Source: Cyclobacteriaceae bacterium (lineage in GTDB: Bacteria > Bacteroidota > Bacteroidia > Cytophagales > Cyclobacteriaceae). Taken from it: DNA of 64,000 nucleotides. Numbering within the stretch: position 1 is the stretch's first letter; each line of letters starts with the position of its first letter. Of the stretch, positions 33,119-42,254 are shown piece after piece. A program made the position numbers and the translations under genes. The stretch lies in NCBI GenBank assembly GCA_027533395.1, contig JAPZUF010000010.1:309952-373951 (forward strand). The letters are read 5' to 3'. The notes under the pieces are model-generated. The model was not told where the DNA came from. It saw nothing but the letters and a program-made list of their open reading frames with translations, and searched no databases.

Positions 33119-34143
33119 TACGATACAACCATTTTAAACTGTTTTAAGAAACGAATATCATTTTCTGAATACAAACGCAAATCGTTAACCTGGTAACGCA
33201 ACATGGTAACTCTTTCGATACCCATACCGAAAGCAAAACCAGTGTATTCTTCCGGATCGATGCCACAATTGCGCAACACATTTGGATGCACCATGCCTGA
33301 GCCTGCAATTTCTACCCAACCGGTGTGTTTACAAACATTACAACCTTTGCCTTTGCAAATCAAACAAGAAATATCAATCTCTGCGCTTGGCTCTGTAAAA
33401 GGAAAATAAGACGGACGGAATCTGATTTTTGTATCGTGGCCATACATTTCTTTTGCGAAGTGATATAAGGTTTGTTTTAAATCGGCAAAGCCAACATTTT
33501 TATCTACGTATAAACCTTCAACCTGATGGAAAAAACAATGAGCACGTGCAGAGATGGCTTCGTTTCTATAAACTCTTCCTGGCATGATAGCGCGAATAGG
33601 AGGTTTTTGTTGGTTCATTAACCTCACCTGAACGTTGCTGGTGTGTGTGCGTAATAAAATTTCAGGATTCTTCTCGATGAAAAAAGTGTCTTGCATTTCA
33701 CGTGCCGGATGATTAGGCGGAAAATTAAGAGCGGAGAAATTGTGCCAGTCGTCTTCTATTTCGGGGCCATCGGCAACAGAAAAACCGAGTCTTTCAAAAA
33801 TTTCGATGATGCGATTGCGCGTTAAGGTAAGAGGATGCAAGTTCCCTGTTTTATCAGGTATTGGAGGTAAAGTGAAATCAATTGCTTGCTTATCTTTTTT
33901 ATTGCTTGATGTGATTGAAAGCTGTGCATCAGCAAATTTAGTTTCTGCAAATTGTTTTAGCTCATTTAAAATCTTGCCTACTTTTTGTTTTTCTTCTTTC
34001 GGCATTTGTTTGAGTTGCTCAAACAAATCTGTTACAGCTCCTTTTTTACTGATGAAGCGAAGACGAAATTCTTCCAGCTGAGTGGCATCCATGATGATTG
34101 CTGCTTCTACTTCAGCTTTAATTTTAAAAATGATTTCTTCCAT
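33118..34143 (-). CDS. pheS: Phenylalanine-tRNA ligase alpha subunit
   Basis: PheS is the catalytic subunit of the heterotetrameric enzyme that charges tRNA-Phe. The 341-residue product has the N-terminal coiled-coil for tRNA binding (residues about 1-85), then [45 protein letters not shown] (motif 2 region), [13 protein letters not shown] and the C-terminal motif 3 [15 protein letters not shown]. Length and order are normal. Unusually, it lies 4 bases downstream of the WecA-like gene on the same strand, so it may be read from the polysaccharide operon; pheT is not in the window. Confidence 0.97.
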   Translation of the reverse strand: MEEIIFKIKAEVEAAIIMDATQLEEFRLRFISKKGAVTDLFEQLKQMPKEEKQKVGKILNELKQFAETKFADAQLSITSSNKKDKQAIDFTLPPIPDKTGNLHPLTLTRNRIIEIFERLGFSVADGPEIEDDWHNFSALNFPPNHPAREMQDTFFIEKNPEILLRTHTSNVQVRLMNQQKPPIRAIMPGRVYRNEAISARAHCFFHQVEGLYVDKNVGFADLKQTLYHFAKEMYGHDTKIRFRPSYFPFTEPSAEIDISCLICKGKGCNVCKHTGWVEIAGSGMVHPNVLRNCGIDPEEYTGFAFGMGIERVTMLRYQVNDLRLYSENDIRFLKQFKMVVS

Positions 34144-34147
34144 GTGT

Positions 34148-35209
34148 TTAAACAGTTTCTTTACCCGATTTTTTTCTGATGATCAATTGATCGAGTAATA
34201 CACTTAATGCAATTGAAAATAATAATAATGTAAGCAAGGCATAATTTTCTCCGAGATCGGATAAAATTAAAGCTAGACCTATATATAGAACGTGTGTGGT
34301 AGCCAAAATAATGGTGGTTTGTTGATGGCTCATGCCTAAACGCATAATGGCGTGATGGATATGACTCTTATCTGGTGTGAACGGAGATTGCTTTTTGCTT
34401 AATCTTAAAATGATAATTCGGCACGTATCAATTAATGGAATGATAATAAAACAAGCTCCAGTGGTTACCGATGGTTTAAAATAATAAGGACTAGTGGTGG
34501 CCAAGGCAAAATTGAAGTTGATGAAATGAATGGTAAGTATAGATAACATCAAACCTATTACTAATGCGCCAGTATCGCCCATAAATACTTCTGAAGGTTC
34601 CCAGTTAAAAATAAGAAAGGCCAAAATACCACCCAGCATACAAAATGAAATGGTAGAAAAGGTATAATCTTCAACCAGGTAAAACCAAATGCCGAAAGCC
34701 AATAAAGCAATTGAAGAGATAGTTCCAGCCAGTCCATCTAAGCCATCAATTAAATTGAAAGCATTCGTAATAACGATGATGGTTAGAATGGTGAGAAAAT
34801 ACGAAAGCCAAAGCGGAATTTCATTGATAGCCAAAATACCGTATAAACCTTTTAGGCGGATATCAAAAAAGAAAACAACCAAGCAGGCAGCTAAAATTTG
34901 TCCTACTAATTTTAAAGATGCTTTTATCGGAATTAAATCATCGCGCACGCCAATAAAAAAAACCATAAACAAGGCAACAAGCACGAATTTGATAGAGGCT
35001 AAATCATTTAAACCTATCCAAATAAAGGTTGCTGCGATGAAACCAAAAAAAATGGCGATACCACCCAAAGAAGGCGTTACCTTTTTATGAATTTTTCTGC
35101 GGCCGGGCACATCACCCAAGTTTTTCCTGAAAGAATACTTGATTACGATAGGAACCGTAAGAAAAGAGATCACAAAAGCCGTAATGGCAGCAGCCAGATT
35201 TGTAGCCAT
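34148..35209 (-). CDS. Undecaprenyl-phosphate sugar-1-phosphate transferase (WecA/WbpL/MraY family)
   Basis: This polytopic membrane enzyme (about 353 residues, 10-11 helices) starts glycan assembly by moving a HexNAc-1-phosphate from UDP-sugar to undecaprenyl phosphate. Family blocks are present: [31 protein letters not shown] (aspartates for Mg2+), [13 protein letters not shown] and the cytoplasmic [13 protein letters not shown] histidine motif. I start at the ATG at 35209; a longer TTG form adds only six residues. Together with the next epimerase gene it resembles the wbpL/wbpK end of the Pseudomonas O5 antigen locus, which would make N-acetylfucosamine or -quinovosamine the first sugar; that is inference. 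Confidence 0.9.
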   Translation of the reverse strand: MATNLAAAITAFVISFLTVPIVIKYSFRKNLGDVPGRRKIHKKVTPSLGGIAIFFGFIAATFIWIGLNDLASIKFVLVALFMVFFIGVRDDLIPIKASLKLVGQILAACLVVFFFDIRLKGLYGILAINEIPLWLSYFLTILTIIVITNAFNLIDGLDGLAGTISSIALLAFGIWFYLVEDYTFSTISFCMLGGILAFLIFNWEPSEVFMGDTGALVIGLMLSILTIHFINFNFALATTSPYYFKPSVTTGACFIIIPLIDTCRIIILRLSKKQSPFTPDKSHIHHAIMRLGMSHQQTTIILATTHVLYIGLALILSDLGENYALLTLLLFSIALSVLLDQLIIRKKSGKETV

Positions 35210-35255
35210 CTTGCAAAATTCTAACAAAAAATGGATTAAAAAAGTGTTAGAAGGC

Positions 35256-36230
35256 TTATTGCTGTTTTTTGTACACTTTGTACCAGCGCACCATTTTTTC
35301 TAAGCCAGTTAAAGTATCAGAAGGTGGCTTATAGCCCATTTCCTTTATTTTCGGAGCACTGTGCTGAGTAGCTGTAGCCAGTTTTTTTATACGTGCTGAT
35401 GAAACCGGTAAGTTTTTGCCACTTAACTTAATAAATACATCAAACGGTTTACCCAAAAGCAAGGCCACGCCAAGAGATAAAGTAATTCTTATTTTTTTAT
35501 TAAGAACATGTGCAATTTGAGTGCTGATTTGTCGGGTTGTGAGCTGAGGTTCATCTGCATAATTGAAAATGCTAACACCAGACTGACTTACATTTTTGAG
35601 CAAGAACAAAGTGGCTTGTACTAAATTTTCAACATAGGCGATTGACTTAATATTATCTGCCTTACCAATATGAAAATACAACCCTCTGTCAATTTGTTGA
35701 ATGAGCGAAAACATGTTGGCTTTGTTGCCCGGGCCATAGACAACAGTTGGCCGTATGATGATGACCTTTCGGTTAGGTTGTTCTGCACACCAAGCATATA
35801 AAACTTTTTCTCCAGCCAATTTAGAACCACCATAGGGATGGTCGGGCTTTGGTGCAGATTCTTCTGTTGTGAAGTCAGATTGCAAGCCATAAACGGCAAC
35901 TGAAGAATAAAATAAAATCGTATGAATGCCTGCTTTAGTAGCGGCTTCACAGATTACACGCGTTCCGTCTTCATTGGTGTCGTAATACTCATCTTGCTCA
36001 ATTCCAAAATCGTGGTGCTTGGCAGCAAGAGAAATAATCAAATCAATTTTATGTTGTTGTAAGACAGACTCAACATCTTCCTTTTTTCTAATGTCGCCAA
36101 TAATGTTGATGGCTTTTGTTTCGAAATTTGGTTTAACCAAGTCGAGGTTAACAATTTCTTCTTGAGGTAAGAAGCGATGGAAGTAACTTCCAATAAACCC
36201 AGACCCACCGGTTAAAAGAATGTTAGGCAT
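35256..36230 (-). CDS. NAD-dependent epimerase/dehydratase (extended SDR), sugar-nucleotide modifying
   Basis: The 324-residue enzyme begins with ILLTGGSGFIGSYFHRFLP (NAD-binding GxxGxxG) and has the catalytic SSVAVYG serine segment and YGGSK (Tyr-x3-Lys) further on, followed by RPTVVYGPGN and KSIAYVENLV. The C-terminal part (HSAPKIKEMGYKP and GLEKMVRWYKVYKKQ) fits the WbpK/WbpV-like 4-ketoreductases/epimerases that make UDP-FucNAc or UDP-QuiNAc. It overlaps the glycosyltransferase gene upstream by 8 bases and precedes the WecA-like gene by 46 bases, supporting supply of the initiating sugar. Exact product not readable from sequence. Confidence 0.83.
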   Translation of the reverse strand: MPNILLTGGSGFIGSYFHRFLPQEEIVNLDLVKPNFETKAINIIGDIRKKEDVESVLQQHKIDLIISLAAKHHDFGIEQDEYYDTNEDGTRVICEAATKAGIHTILFYSSVAVYGLQSDFTTEESAPKPDHPYGGSKLAGEKVLYAWCAEQPNRKVIIIRPTVVYGPGNKANMFSLIQQIDRGLYFHIGKADNIKSIAYVENLVQATLFLLKNVSQSGVSIFNYADEPQLTTRQISTQIAHVLNKKIRITLSLGVALLLGKPFDVFIKLSGKNLPVSSARIKKLATATQHSAPKIKEMGYKPPSDTLTGLEKMVRWYKVYKKQQ

Positions 36231-37365
36231 CAGTTAAATCTTTTTTAAGTTGAAGGGCCAAATCATTTGATATTTTTTGCCTTGAAAAGTTTAGCCTACT
36301 CTGCAAAATATTGTTAACTAAAGATTGATAAAAATGCGAATCATTCTTCAGTTTTAAAATAAAATCGAAAATTTCATTTTCATCATAACCAGTAAATTGA
36401 TGACCTAACTTATTGTTTGTGATAAAATATCCGGCTTCAGAAATAGGAGTAACAATAACAGGTAACCCAACTCCAAGGTATTCATAAATCTTTACAGGGA
36501 AAGAATTTTTTGAAATTTCATCATCTGTTCTAACAGATATACCAACATGAAACTTGTTGATGATTTCCGGAATTACTTCATGTGATTTCTTACCAAGAAA
36601 TTTAAGATTAGTCAAATTACTTTCGAGCAACGATGATTCGTTGTTCCCCCAACCAATTACTACGAATTCAATATTCTGTTTTTCTTCTAAAGCTCTTTTT
36701 GCAAGATTGATTAAAAGAGTTGGCTTTTGAAATTTGCCGATATTGCCATGAAAAACGATTGTAAAATTTTGTTCTTTTACTGGACTTGTTTTAAATACTT
36801 GTTCATCAAATCCGTTTCTTACTAATAAAACTTTATTTTTTCCATGCTCTGACTTAGTGATAATCTTTTTAACAATGTTATCTGTAACCGTAATAGTTAA
36901 AAAAGAATGACGATATGTAAGCTTTTCTATTCTAGATAGTAAGCTTCCTATCCACGAATTCTCTTTAACAAGTCCCGAAACAAAGTAAACTTCCGGGTAC
37001 TCATCTCTGACATCAACAATATATTTTTTAGCTTTTAATTTTGAAGCTATTGCGCCAAAAACCATTGGTAAAAAAGGTGGGCTAGAAAGAAGAAAAATAT
37101 CGCTTTTGCTGAAAACAATTTTAAAGAAAAATTCTATTGCAAGTAATAATTCCTGAAACAATCTAACCAATGCATGGCTTTTATTTGAAGGTGCTCCAAA
37201 GAAATTTTTTCTATGTTTGAAATTTCCATGAGGATTCTTTGTGCAAGAATTAACCGTTACCTGAAAGTCGTTGTTTTTTAAAGCATTAGCAAGGTGAAAC
37301 AATCGGATCCCAACTGCTTTCTCTTCAGGGTAAAATGAATCACATAAAATTTCAATGGAAATCAT
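36223..37365 (-). CDS. Glycosyltransferase, GT4 type
   Basis: The 380-residue protein has a GT-B layout. The N-terminal acceptor domain has MISIEILCDSFYPEEKAVGIRLFHLANAL and SDIFLLSSPPFLPMVFGAIASKLKAKKYIVDVRDEYPEVYF, which is typical of WbuB/WfgD-like enzymes. The C-terminal donor domain has FTIVFHGNIGKFQKP, VIGWGNNES, and NSFPVKIYEYLGVGLPVIVTP, containing the E-x7-E-type region of GT4. It is cytosolic with a possible membrane-associated helix at LLAIEFFFKIVF. It adds one sugar of the repeat unit; sugar and linkage are unknown. Four bases separate it from the aminotransferase gene upstream. Confidence 0.87.
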   Translation of the reverse strand: MISIEILCDSFYPEEKAVGIRLFHLANALKNNDFQVTVNSCTKNPHGNFKHRKNFFGAPSNKSHALVRLFQELLLAIEFFFKIVFSKSDIFLLSSPPFLPMVFGAIASKLKAKKYIVDVRDEYPEVYFVSGLVKENSWIGSLLSRIEKLTYRHSFLTITVTDNIVKKIITKSEHGKNKVLLVRNGFDEQVFKTSPVKEQNFTIVFHGNIGKFQKPTLLINLAKRALEEKQNIEFVVIGWGNNESSLLESNLTNLKFLGKKSHEVIPEIINKFHVGISVRTDDEISKNSFPVKIYEYLGVGLPVIVTPISEAGYFITNNKLGHQFTGYDENEIFDFILKLKNDSHFYQSLVNNILQSRLNFSRQKISNDLALQLKKDLTDA

Positions 37366-37369
37366 TGAA

Positions 37370-38464
37370 TTAAAATTGATTTAAGATTTGGCTAACGTAT
37401 TCAATCTCATCATTTGTTAATTCCGGAAACATTGGAAGAGATAAAATTTCGTTTTGAAAAGAACTTGCAATTGGAAAATCTGAAGGTTGATGATTCAAGT
37501 ACTGATAAGCAGGAAGGTTAGGCAAAGCAGTTGGATAATGTATTGCAGTTTGAATGCCTTTAGATTGGAGAAATTGTTGCAATGCATCTCTTTTCTTATG
37601 CCTTATTACATATAAATGAAAAGTGTGTTTGGTTAAACTTCTGGTTTTTGGTTTTGTAATGTCTGTGTTTGTAATAAGTTGATTGTATTGGTTGGCATTA
37701 TCAATTCTTTTTTGGGTCCAGTTTTTAAGGTGGGGGAGTTTAGCATGAAGAATAACAGCTTGTATAGTATCTAATCTACTATTTATTCCTTCCATCTGGT
37801 GTTTATGTTTCACCAATGCACCGTGGTTGGCATACATTCTCATTTTCGAAGCTAGGTCATCATTATTGGTGATAACTGCACCTGCATCACCATATGCACC
37901 AAGATTTTTTCCTGGATAGAAACTGAAAGTTCCAGCAATTCCTGTAGTTCCGGCTAAAACACCATTTTCTTCAGATAGATGAGATTGCGCACAATCTTCA
38001 ATTAAAAAGAGATTATAACGCTGGCATATAGTTTTAATCACAGTGATCTCAGCCATTTGTCCATATAAATGTACGGGGATGATGGCTTTAGTTTTTTTAG
38101 TGATTTTCTCCTCTATTTTATCAACATCTATGGTATATGTTTCAGGGTTGATATCAACGAAAACGGGTTTAGCTCCAGTTTGTGAAATTGTTTCTGAAGT
38201 GGATATCCAACTGTTTGCCACTGTAATTACTTCATCACCTTCGCCAATACCAAGAGATTTTAAAACTATGTAGATGGCATCTGTGCCATTGGCTACTCCA
38301 ATACAATGTTTTACGCCAATTAATTTAGCGAAATCATTTTCGAAGTTAGTTACGATTGGTCCACCGATATAATGAGATGTATCCAGCACATTTTTAATGG
38401 CTAAATCAATTTCACTTTTTATATTTTGATACTGACGTTGTAAATCAACAAATGGTATGTTCAT
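37370..38464 (-). CDS. DegT/DnrJ/EryC1/StrS-family sugar aminotransferase (first copy)
   Basis: This PLP enzyme transfers an amino group to a keto-sugar nucleotide. I start at the ATG at 38464 (MNIPFVDLQRQYQ); the longer TTG form would run into the acetyltransferase gene. Seen are the substrate/PLP blocks CIGVANGTDAIYIVLKSLGIGEGDEVI, KTKAIIPVHLYGQMA, IEDCAQSHLS and the cofactor lysine in FSFYPGKNLGAYGDAGAV. The C-terminal GIQTAIHYPTALPNLPAYQYL is the family end. Together with the acetyltransferase and oxidoreductase genes directly upstream it forms an oxidise-aminate-acetylate trio. The second such trio is at 47339-50068. Confidence 0.9.
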   Translation of the reverse strand: MNIPFVDLQRQYQNIKSEIDLAIKNVLDTSHYIGGPIVTNFENDFAKLIGVKHCIGVANGTDAIYIVLKSLGIGEGDEVITVANSWISTSETISQTGAKPVFVDINPETYTIDVDKIEEKITKKTKAIIPVHLYGQMAEITVIKTICQRYNLFLIEDCAQSHLSEENGVLAGTTGIAGTFSFYPGKNLGAYGDAGAVITNNDDLASKMRMYANHGALVKHKHQMEGINSRLDTIQAVILHAKLPHLKNWTQKRIDNANQYNQLITNTDITKPKTRSLTKHTFHLYVIRHKKRDALQQFLQSKGIQTAIHYPTALPNLPAYQYLNHQPSDFPIASSFQNEILSLPMFPELTNDEIEYVSQILNQF

Positions 38465-38478
38465 ATAATTAATTATTA

Positions 38479-38934
38479 TCAATCAATTTTTTTAGCCGGA
38501 TTACCTGCGTATTTTCCGGGCAATAAAATATTTTTTGTGACCACAGCACCCGCGCCAATTACAACATTATCACAAATAGTAACGGGAAGAATAGTAGCGT
38601 TAGAACCAATGGAAACATGATTACCAATATTTGTTTTTTCCCATTTTGTCTTGTCACCATTAGCAGGTCCACCTTCAGAAAATAAATCATTGATAAACAT
38701 AACTCCGTGGCCTATGAAGCAATTATTACCGATAGTTACCAGTTCACAAATAAATGCATGAGATTGAATTTTTGTTTGTGAACCAATCGTAACATCTTTT
38801 TGTATTTCAACAAAAGGTCCGATAAAGCAATCTGAGCCAATGGTGCAACCATAAAGATTAACGGGCTTCACAATCTTAATATTTTCCCCGAAGGAAACAT
38901 TCACGATGCCACTCTCATATAAGGTTGGTTCCAT
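38479..38934 (-). CDS. Hexapeptide-repeat N-acetyltransferase (WbpD-like, short)
   Basis: The 151-residue protein is built almost only of left-handed beta-helix hexads ([IV]-G-x4), for example GCTIGSDCFIGPFVEIQKDVTIGSQTKI, VTIGNNCFIGHGVMFIND and [31 protein letters not shown], ending in YAGNPAKKID. Such trimers acetylate amino sugars on UDP with acetyl-CoA; the conserved YAGNPAK end is the CoA-binding lid. It starts directly after the stop of the oxidoreductase gene with no gap, so translation is coupled. It is about 40 residues shorter than the second acetyltransferase in this locus. Confidence 0.88.
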   Translation of the reverse strand: MEPTLYESGIVNVSFGENIKIVKPVNLYGCTIGSDCFIGPFVEIQKDVTIGSQTKIQSHAFICELVTIGNNCFIGHGVMFINDLFSEGGPANGDKTKWEKTNIGNHVSIGSNATILPVTICDNVVIGAGAVVTKNILLPGKYAGNPAKKID

Positions 38935-39933
38935 CTATCTGATTTTAGTGTAAATTTTATCAATGATTTCTACAGTTTTGAGTCCTTCAAAACCATTTGT
39001 GGCAATAACTCCATTATTTCCTAATACTTCGATAATGTTTTTGTAAACTTCATTGTGGTTAGACATGGAACCTTGGTACTGACCATATTGGTTAGGCGGA
39101 TTTCCCGGAGGTAAATTTGTTATTTTAAAGTCTTTAAAATTTTGGTATTCCAACTCGTTTAAATACTGGCCTCCGATTTTTACCGTCCCTTTTTCACCGA
39201 ATATGGTGAGTGAACCCTCCATATTTCTTTCGAATGAGTTAACGGTATAGTTGATAGTTCCTAGCGTTCCATTATAGAATTCAACAGCGATTACGCCAGT
39301 ATCTTCAAATTCAATTGTATTTCCGTGATTTAGATTTCCACTAAAGCCTTGCGCACTTTTGATATCTCCAATCATCCAATACAATAGATCTATAAAATGA
39401 CTGAATTGAGTGTATAAGGTGCCACCATCTAAATCAAGAGTGCCTTTCCATGAATTATGGTAATAGGCTTCGTTTCTATTCCAAAAGCAACTCAACTGAA
39501 TAGATAATATTTTTCCGAAATGGCCTTCATCAATAGCTTTTTTTACTGCTTCAACAGGTGGGTTAAATCTGTTTTGTTTTACAATAAATAGTCTTCTGTT
39601 TGCCTTCTCTGCTGCTTTAATCATTTCGCCACAATCATGCACGTTCAATGCCATTGGTTTTTCGCATAAAACATGTTTACTGGCTTTTAGTGAATCAATA
39701 CTATGAATAGCATGCAATCCATTGGGAGAACAGATTGAAATTACATCAACATCTTTTTCATTTGAGAGTAAATCGAGGTGTGATGGATAGAACTTACAAG
39801 ATTCTGGAAGATTATTTTTCTTGGAGGTATCGATATCAGCAATTGCAACTAGCTCACCATATTTTTGAATATGCTCAGCGTGTCGTTGTCCTATTCGTCC
39901 AAATCCTATGATTGCAAACTTTATTTTTTTCAT
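38935..39933 (-). CDS. Gfo/Idh/MocA-family sugar-nucleotide oxidoreductase (first copy)
   Basis: The 332-residue enzyme has the NAD-binding start FAIIGFGRIGQRHAEHI and the family signature ISICSPNGLHAIHSIDSL ... HVLCEKPMALN, with Lys and Pro of CEKP at the active site. The C-terminal alpha/beta domain has SCFWNRNEAYYHNSWKGTLDLDGGTLYTQFSHFIDLLYWMIG, similar to WlbA/WbpB, which oxidise C3 of UDP-GlcNAc uronic acid. It is probably the dehydrogenase of the first amino-sugar trio, acting before the aminotransferase and acetyltransferase genes downstream. The exact sugar cannot be assigned. Confidence 0.87.
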   Translation of the reverse strand: MKKIKFAIIGFGRIGQRHAEHIQKYGELVAIADIDTSKKNNLPESCKFYPSHLDLLSNEKDVDVISICSPNGLHAIHSIDSLKASKHVLCEKPMALNVHDCGEMIKAAEKANRRLFIVKQNRFNPPVEAVKKAIDEGHFGKILSIQLSCFWNRNEAYYHNSWKGTLDLDGGTLYTQFSHFIDLLYWMIGDIKSAQGFSGNLNHGNTIEFEDTGVIAVEFYNGTLGTINYTVNSFERNMEGSLTIFGEKGTVKIGGQYLNELEYQNFKDFKITNLPPGNPPNQYGQYQGSMSNHNEVYKNIIEVLGNNGVIATNGFEGLKTVEIIDKIYTKIR

Positions 39934-39946
39934 TTTTAATAGTCAG

Positions 39947-41080
39947 TTAACTGTACATAATTTTTTTTCCTCGCAAGAAGTTCAACAACTTTCGTAGCTT
40001 AGTATGCAACTGGTAACTTGTAGGGTAATTACGAAATGTTTTTGTTGGTGACTCTTTTAGATTTTGAAAATCTTGTTGTGTTAGTTCAAGCTTTTTTAAA
40101 ACAAACTGAAGGTCTTCATCTTTCAATGTTTCTGGATAAATTGGTTTTTCCAGTTCAGCTAAAGCTTCTTGCTTTTTTATTTGTTTCGAAAAGATTAACG
40201 TAGATAAGTGTGCTTTTCTTTTGTCGATGTTAAATTTTTCCGGCAACCAATATCCTTGAAAAAATCGGGTATAAACAGATTCGTAGTGTTTACCTCCATA
40301 ATATTTCCAGTTGAGTTTGTCTTGTAAAACATGCATTGCTTCAGCCTTATTGTAAGGCATATAATTTAAAATAGAAACAATTTTTACCCTTTTAAATAGA
40401 GTATAATAAAGGTAACGGAACAAGGTAAGATGTGGATAATTCTTTAATCTTCGGTCGCCAAATTGTTTGTGAATTGCCTTGATGTATTTCCAATCGATAT
40501 GTCCATAAGACCAAGTTATCGGCATAACGCTCTCAGTGGTGAAATTGTTGCCGTTTAATATATACTTTATATTGTGTTTGGCTGCTGTTTCAAATAGTGT
40601 AGCAAAAATTGCATGATCAGTTGGTATTTCTCCATCAGGGGTAGAGGATTTTAAAAAGCTAATTTGAAGCGATTTGAATTCATGCCAGTTTAAAACCTTA
40701 GTGGTTAAATCAATCTGCAATTTGTTTAATGTATTCTCAATATTTTTTACTGCCAATTCTGAGTTCCAACCATTATCGAGATGTACTGCTAAAGGTCGTA
40801 GTCCCCATTGTTTAGTTAAGTAAGCTAAGTAGGTAGAATCAACTCCTCCACTAACACCAATTACACAGTCGTATGCTTTACCTTTCCCTTCTTTTTTAAT
40901 AGCAGAGATTATTTCATTCAACTTATTTGGATCTTCAGAAAAATCACGAAGTAGCTTTTTAGTTTGGTATTCGTAGTAATAGTTACAGATTCCTTTTTCA
41001 TCAAAGCTGATATCGGGATCTGCTATAGTGTCCATAACAGAGAGTGTGCATTGTTTGATGGGTACAGATTCTGACTTCAT
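39947..41080 (-). CDS. N-acetyl sugar amidotransferase, WbpG-like (first copy)
   Basis: WbpG-type enzymes use ammonia made by HisH/HisF to turn an acetamido group into an acetamidino group on a uronic acid. This 377-residue protein has the family start CTLSVMDTIADPDISFDEKGICNY, then the PP-loop ATP pyrophosphatase motif VIGVSGGVDSTYLAYL, PLAVHLDNGWNSELAVKNIEN and the YYGGKHYESVYTRFFQGYWLP block. In each N-terminal C-x-x-C pair only one Cys remains (CTLS, CNYY). It is closely related to the second copy at 42255-43421, with one glycosyltransferase gene between them. Confidence 0.9.
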   Translation of the reverse strand: MKSESVPIKQCTLSVMDTIADPDISFDEKGICNYYYEYQTKKLLRDFSEDPNKLNEIISAIKKEGKGKAYDCVIGVSGGVDSTYLAYLTKQWGLRPLAVHLDNGWNSELAVKNIENTLNKLQIDLTTKVLNWHEFKSLQISFLKSSTPDGEIPTDHAIFATLFETAAKHNIKYILNGNNFTTESVMPITWSYGHIDWKYIKAIHKQFGDRRLKNYPHLTLFRYLYYTLFKRVKIVSILNYMPYNKAEAMHVLQDKLNWKYYGGKHYESVYTRFFQGYWLPEKFNIDKRKAHLSTLIFSKQIKKQEALAELEKPIYPETLKDEDLQFVLKKLELTQQDFQNLKESPTKTFRNYPTSYQLHTKLRKLLNFLRGKKIMYS

Positions 41081-41101
41081 GCTTCTTTTAAAAGAGAAAA
41101 T

Positions 41102-42250
41102 TCAATTTTCGTTTATTAAAGATTTATATATTTCTTGGTAAACTTCTTCCGACTCTTCCCATGCCCAACGATTTCTATTGACTTCCGCTTTTGTGCTTTT
41201 AATCATAAGTAAATCATTTGTTATGCTTTTTATCGTTACTTGTAAATCGTTAGTGGATGGGTCGATAAACCAGGCCGATCCCACTTCGGAAAATTCAGTA
41301 ACAATATCAGGAAAATTACTTATGATTATAGGCTTTCCGGCTACTGCATATTCAAAAACTTTATTTGGCAAACAATAAAAATGATTCAAGCATGTGTTTT
41401 GAATGATGTGTATGCCCACATCAGCACCTTTTGTATATTTCAATAACTCGTAACTTGGTACAGCGGGTTTATGATGAACGTTTTCATGTTGAGTTGAAAA
41501 AATTTCAATTTTGCTACGAAGTGGACCATCTCCAAGAAATAAAATATGTTTTTGTTTATCTGAAATAGTTGTAAAGCAATCCAGAATTTTTTCAACGCCT
41601 CTGCTTGTAGAAAGCATGCCCTGATACAAAAAAAGAATTTCATTTTCAGGAATGTCTAATATTTTTTTTAGGTTAATATGTTCAGTTGATGTTTGCCATT
41701 TCCTTTCCGGAATATTCTTCACCACAAAGGCATTTTTAAGTGAATATGTTTTTTTGTACCAATCTTTTATACTTGTGCTAACGGTAATGATGGCAGATGC
41801 CTTTTTTATCAACATTTTTTCGATAAGCCGCGCAATGGATTTTCTTAAACCTTTAGATTCGTTTGTTTCTGTTTCTAATTCATGTGGGTCGTAGATAAGT
41901 TTACAACCTGTAAAAATTTTAATAGCAACCGTTAAGGGCAAAACGGTTAAACTATGCGCATGGATTACAGAAGGTTTATTTTTAATTGCATATAGAAAGC
42001 ATCTAACATAAAAGATTAAAAATGAGAAAATATTTAAGAACTTTATGTTATCGTTTTTACTAAACAGACAATTGAGTCTAACAAAGGTTATAGTTACTTC
42101 AATTTTTTCTTCTTTAACCAAGTTGTTCTTCCAAAATCCCAGAACAACAATTCTTTCTGCAAGTTTAAGTTTAGCAATAGTATGGGTTTCTTTTAGAATA
42201 CGGGATTCGTTAACAAGAAAAGAAGGATATATATGAAGACTGAGCAACAT
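41102..42250 (-). CDS. Glycosyltransferase, GT4 type
   Basis: A 382-residue GT-B enzyme. The N-terminal half has IHAHSLTVLPLTVAIKIFTGCKLIYDPHELETETN, the usual acceptor-side core with the DPHE motif. The C-terminal half has ILFLYQGMLSTSRGVEKILDC, ILFLGDGPLRSKIE, YTKGADVGIHIIQNTC and LPNKVFEYAVAGKPIIISNFPD, in which the NKVFEY glutamate and the nucleotide-binding loop are as in GT4. It likely extends the lipid-linked repeat unit on the cytoplasmic side. It lies between the two amidotransferase genes, 4 and 21 bases from them. Confidence 0.88.
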   Translation of the reverse strand: MLLSLHIYPSFLVNESRILKETHTIAKLKLAERIVVLGFWKNNLVKEEKIEVTITFVRLNCLFSKNDNIKFLNIFSFLIFYVRCFLYAIKNKPSVIHAHSLTVLPLTVAIKIFTGCKLIYDPHELETETNESKGLRKSIARLIEKMLIKKASAIITVSTSIKDWYKKTYSLKNAFVVKNIPERKWQTSTEHINLKKILDIPENEILFLYQGMLSTSRGVEKILDCFTTISDKQKHILFLGDGPLRSKIEIFSTQHENVHHKPAVPSYELLKYTKGADVGIHIIQNTCLNHFYCLPNKVFEYAVAGKPIIISNFPDIVTEFSEVGSAWFIDPSTNDLQVTIKSITNDLLMIKSTKAEVNRNRWAWEESEEVYQEIYKSLINEN

Positions 42251-42254
42251 TGCA

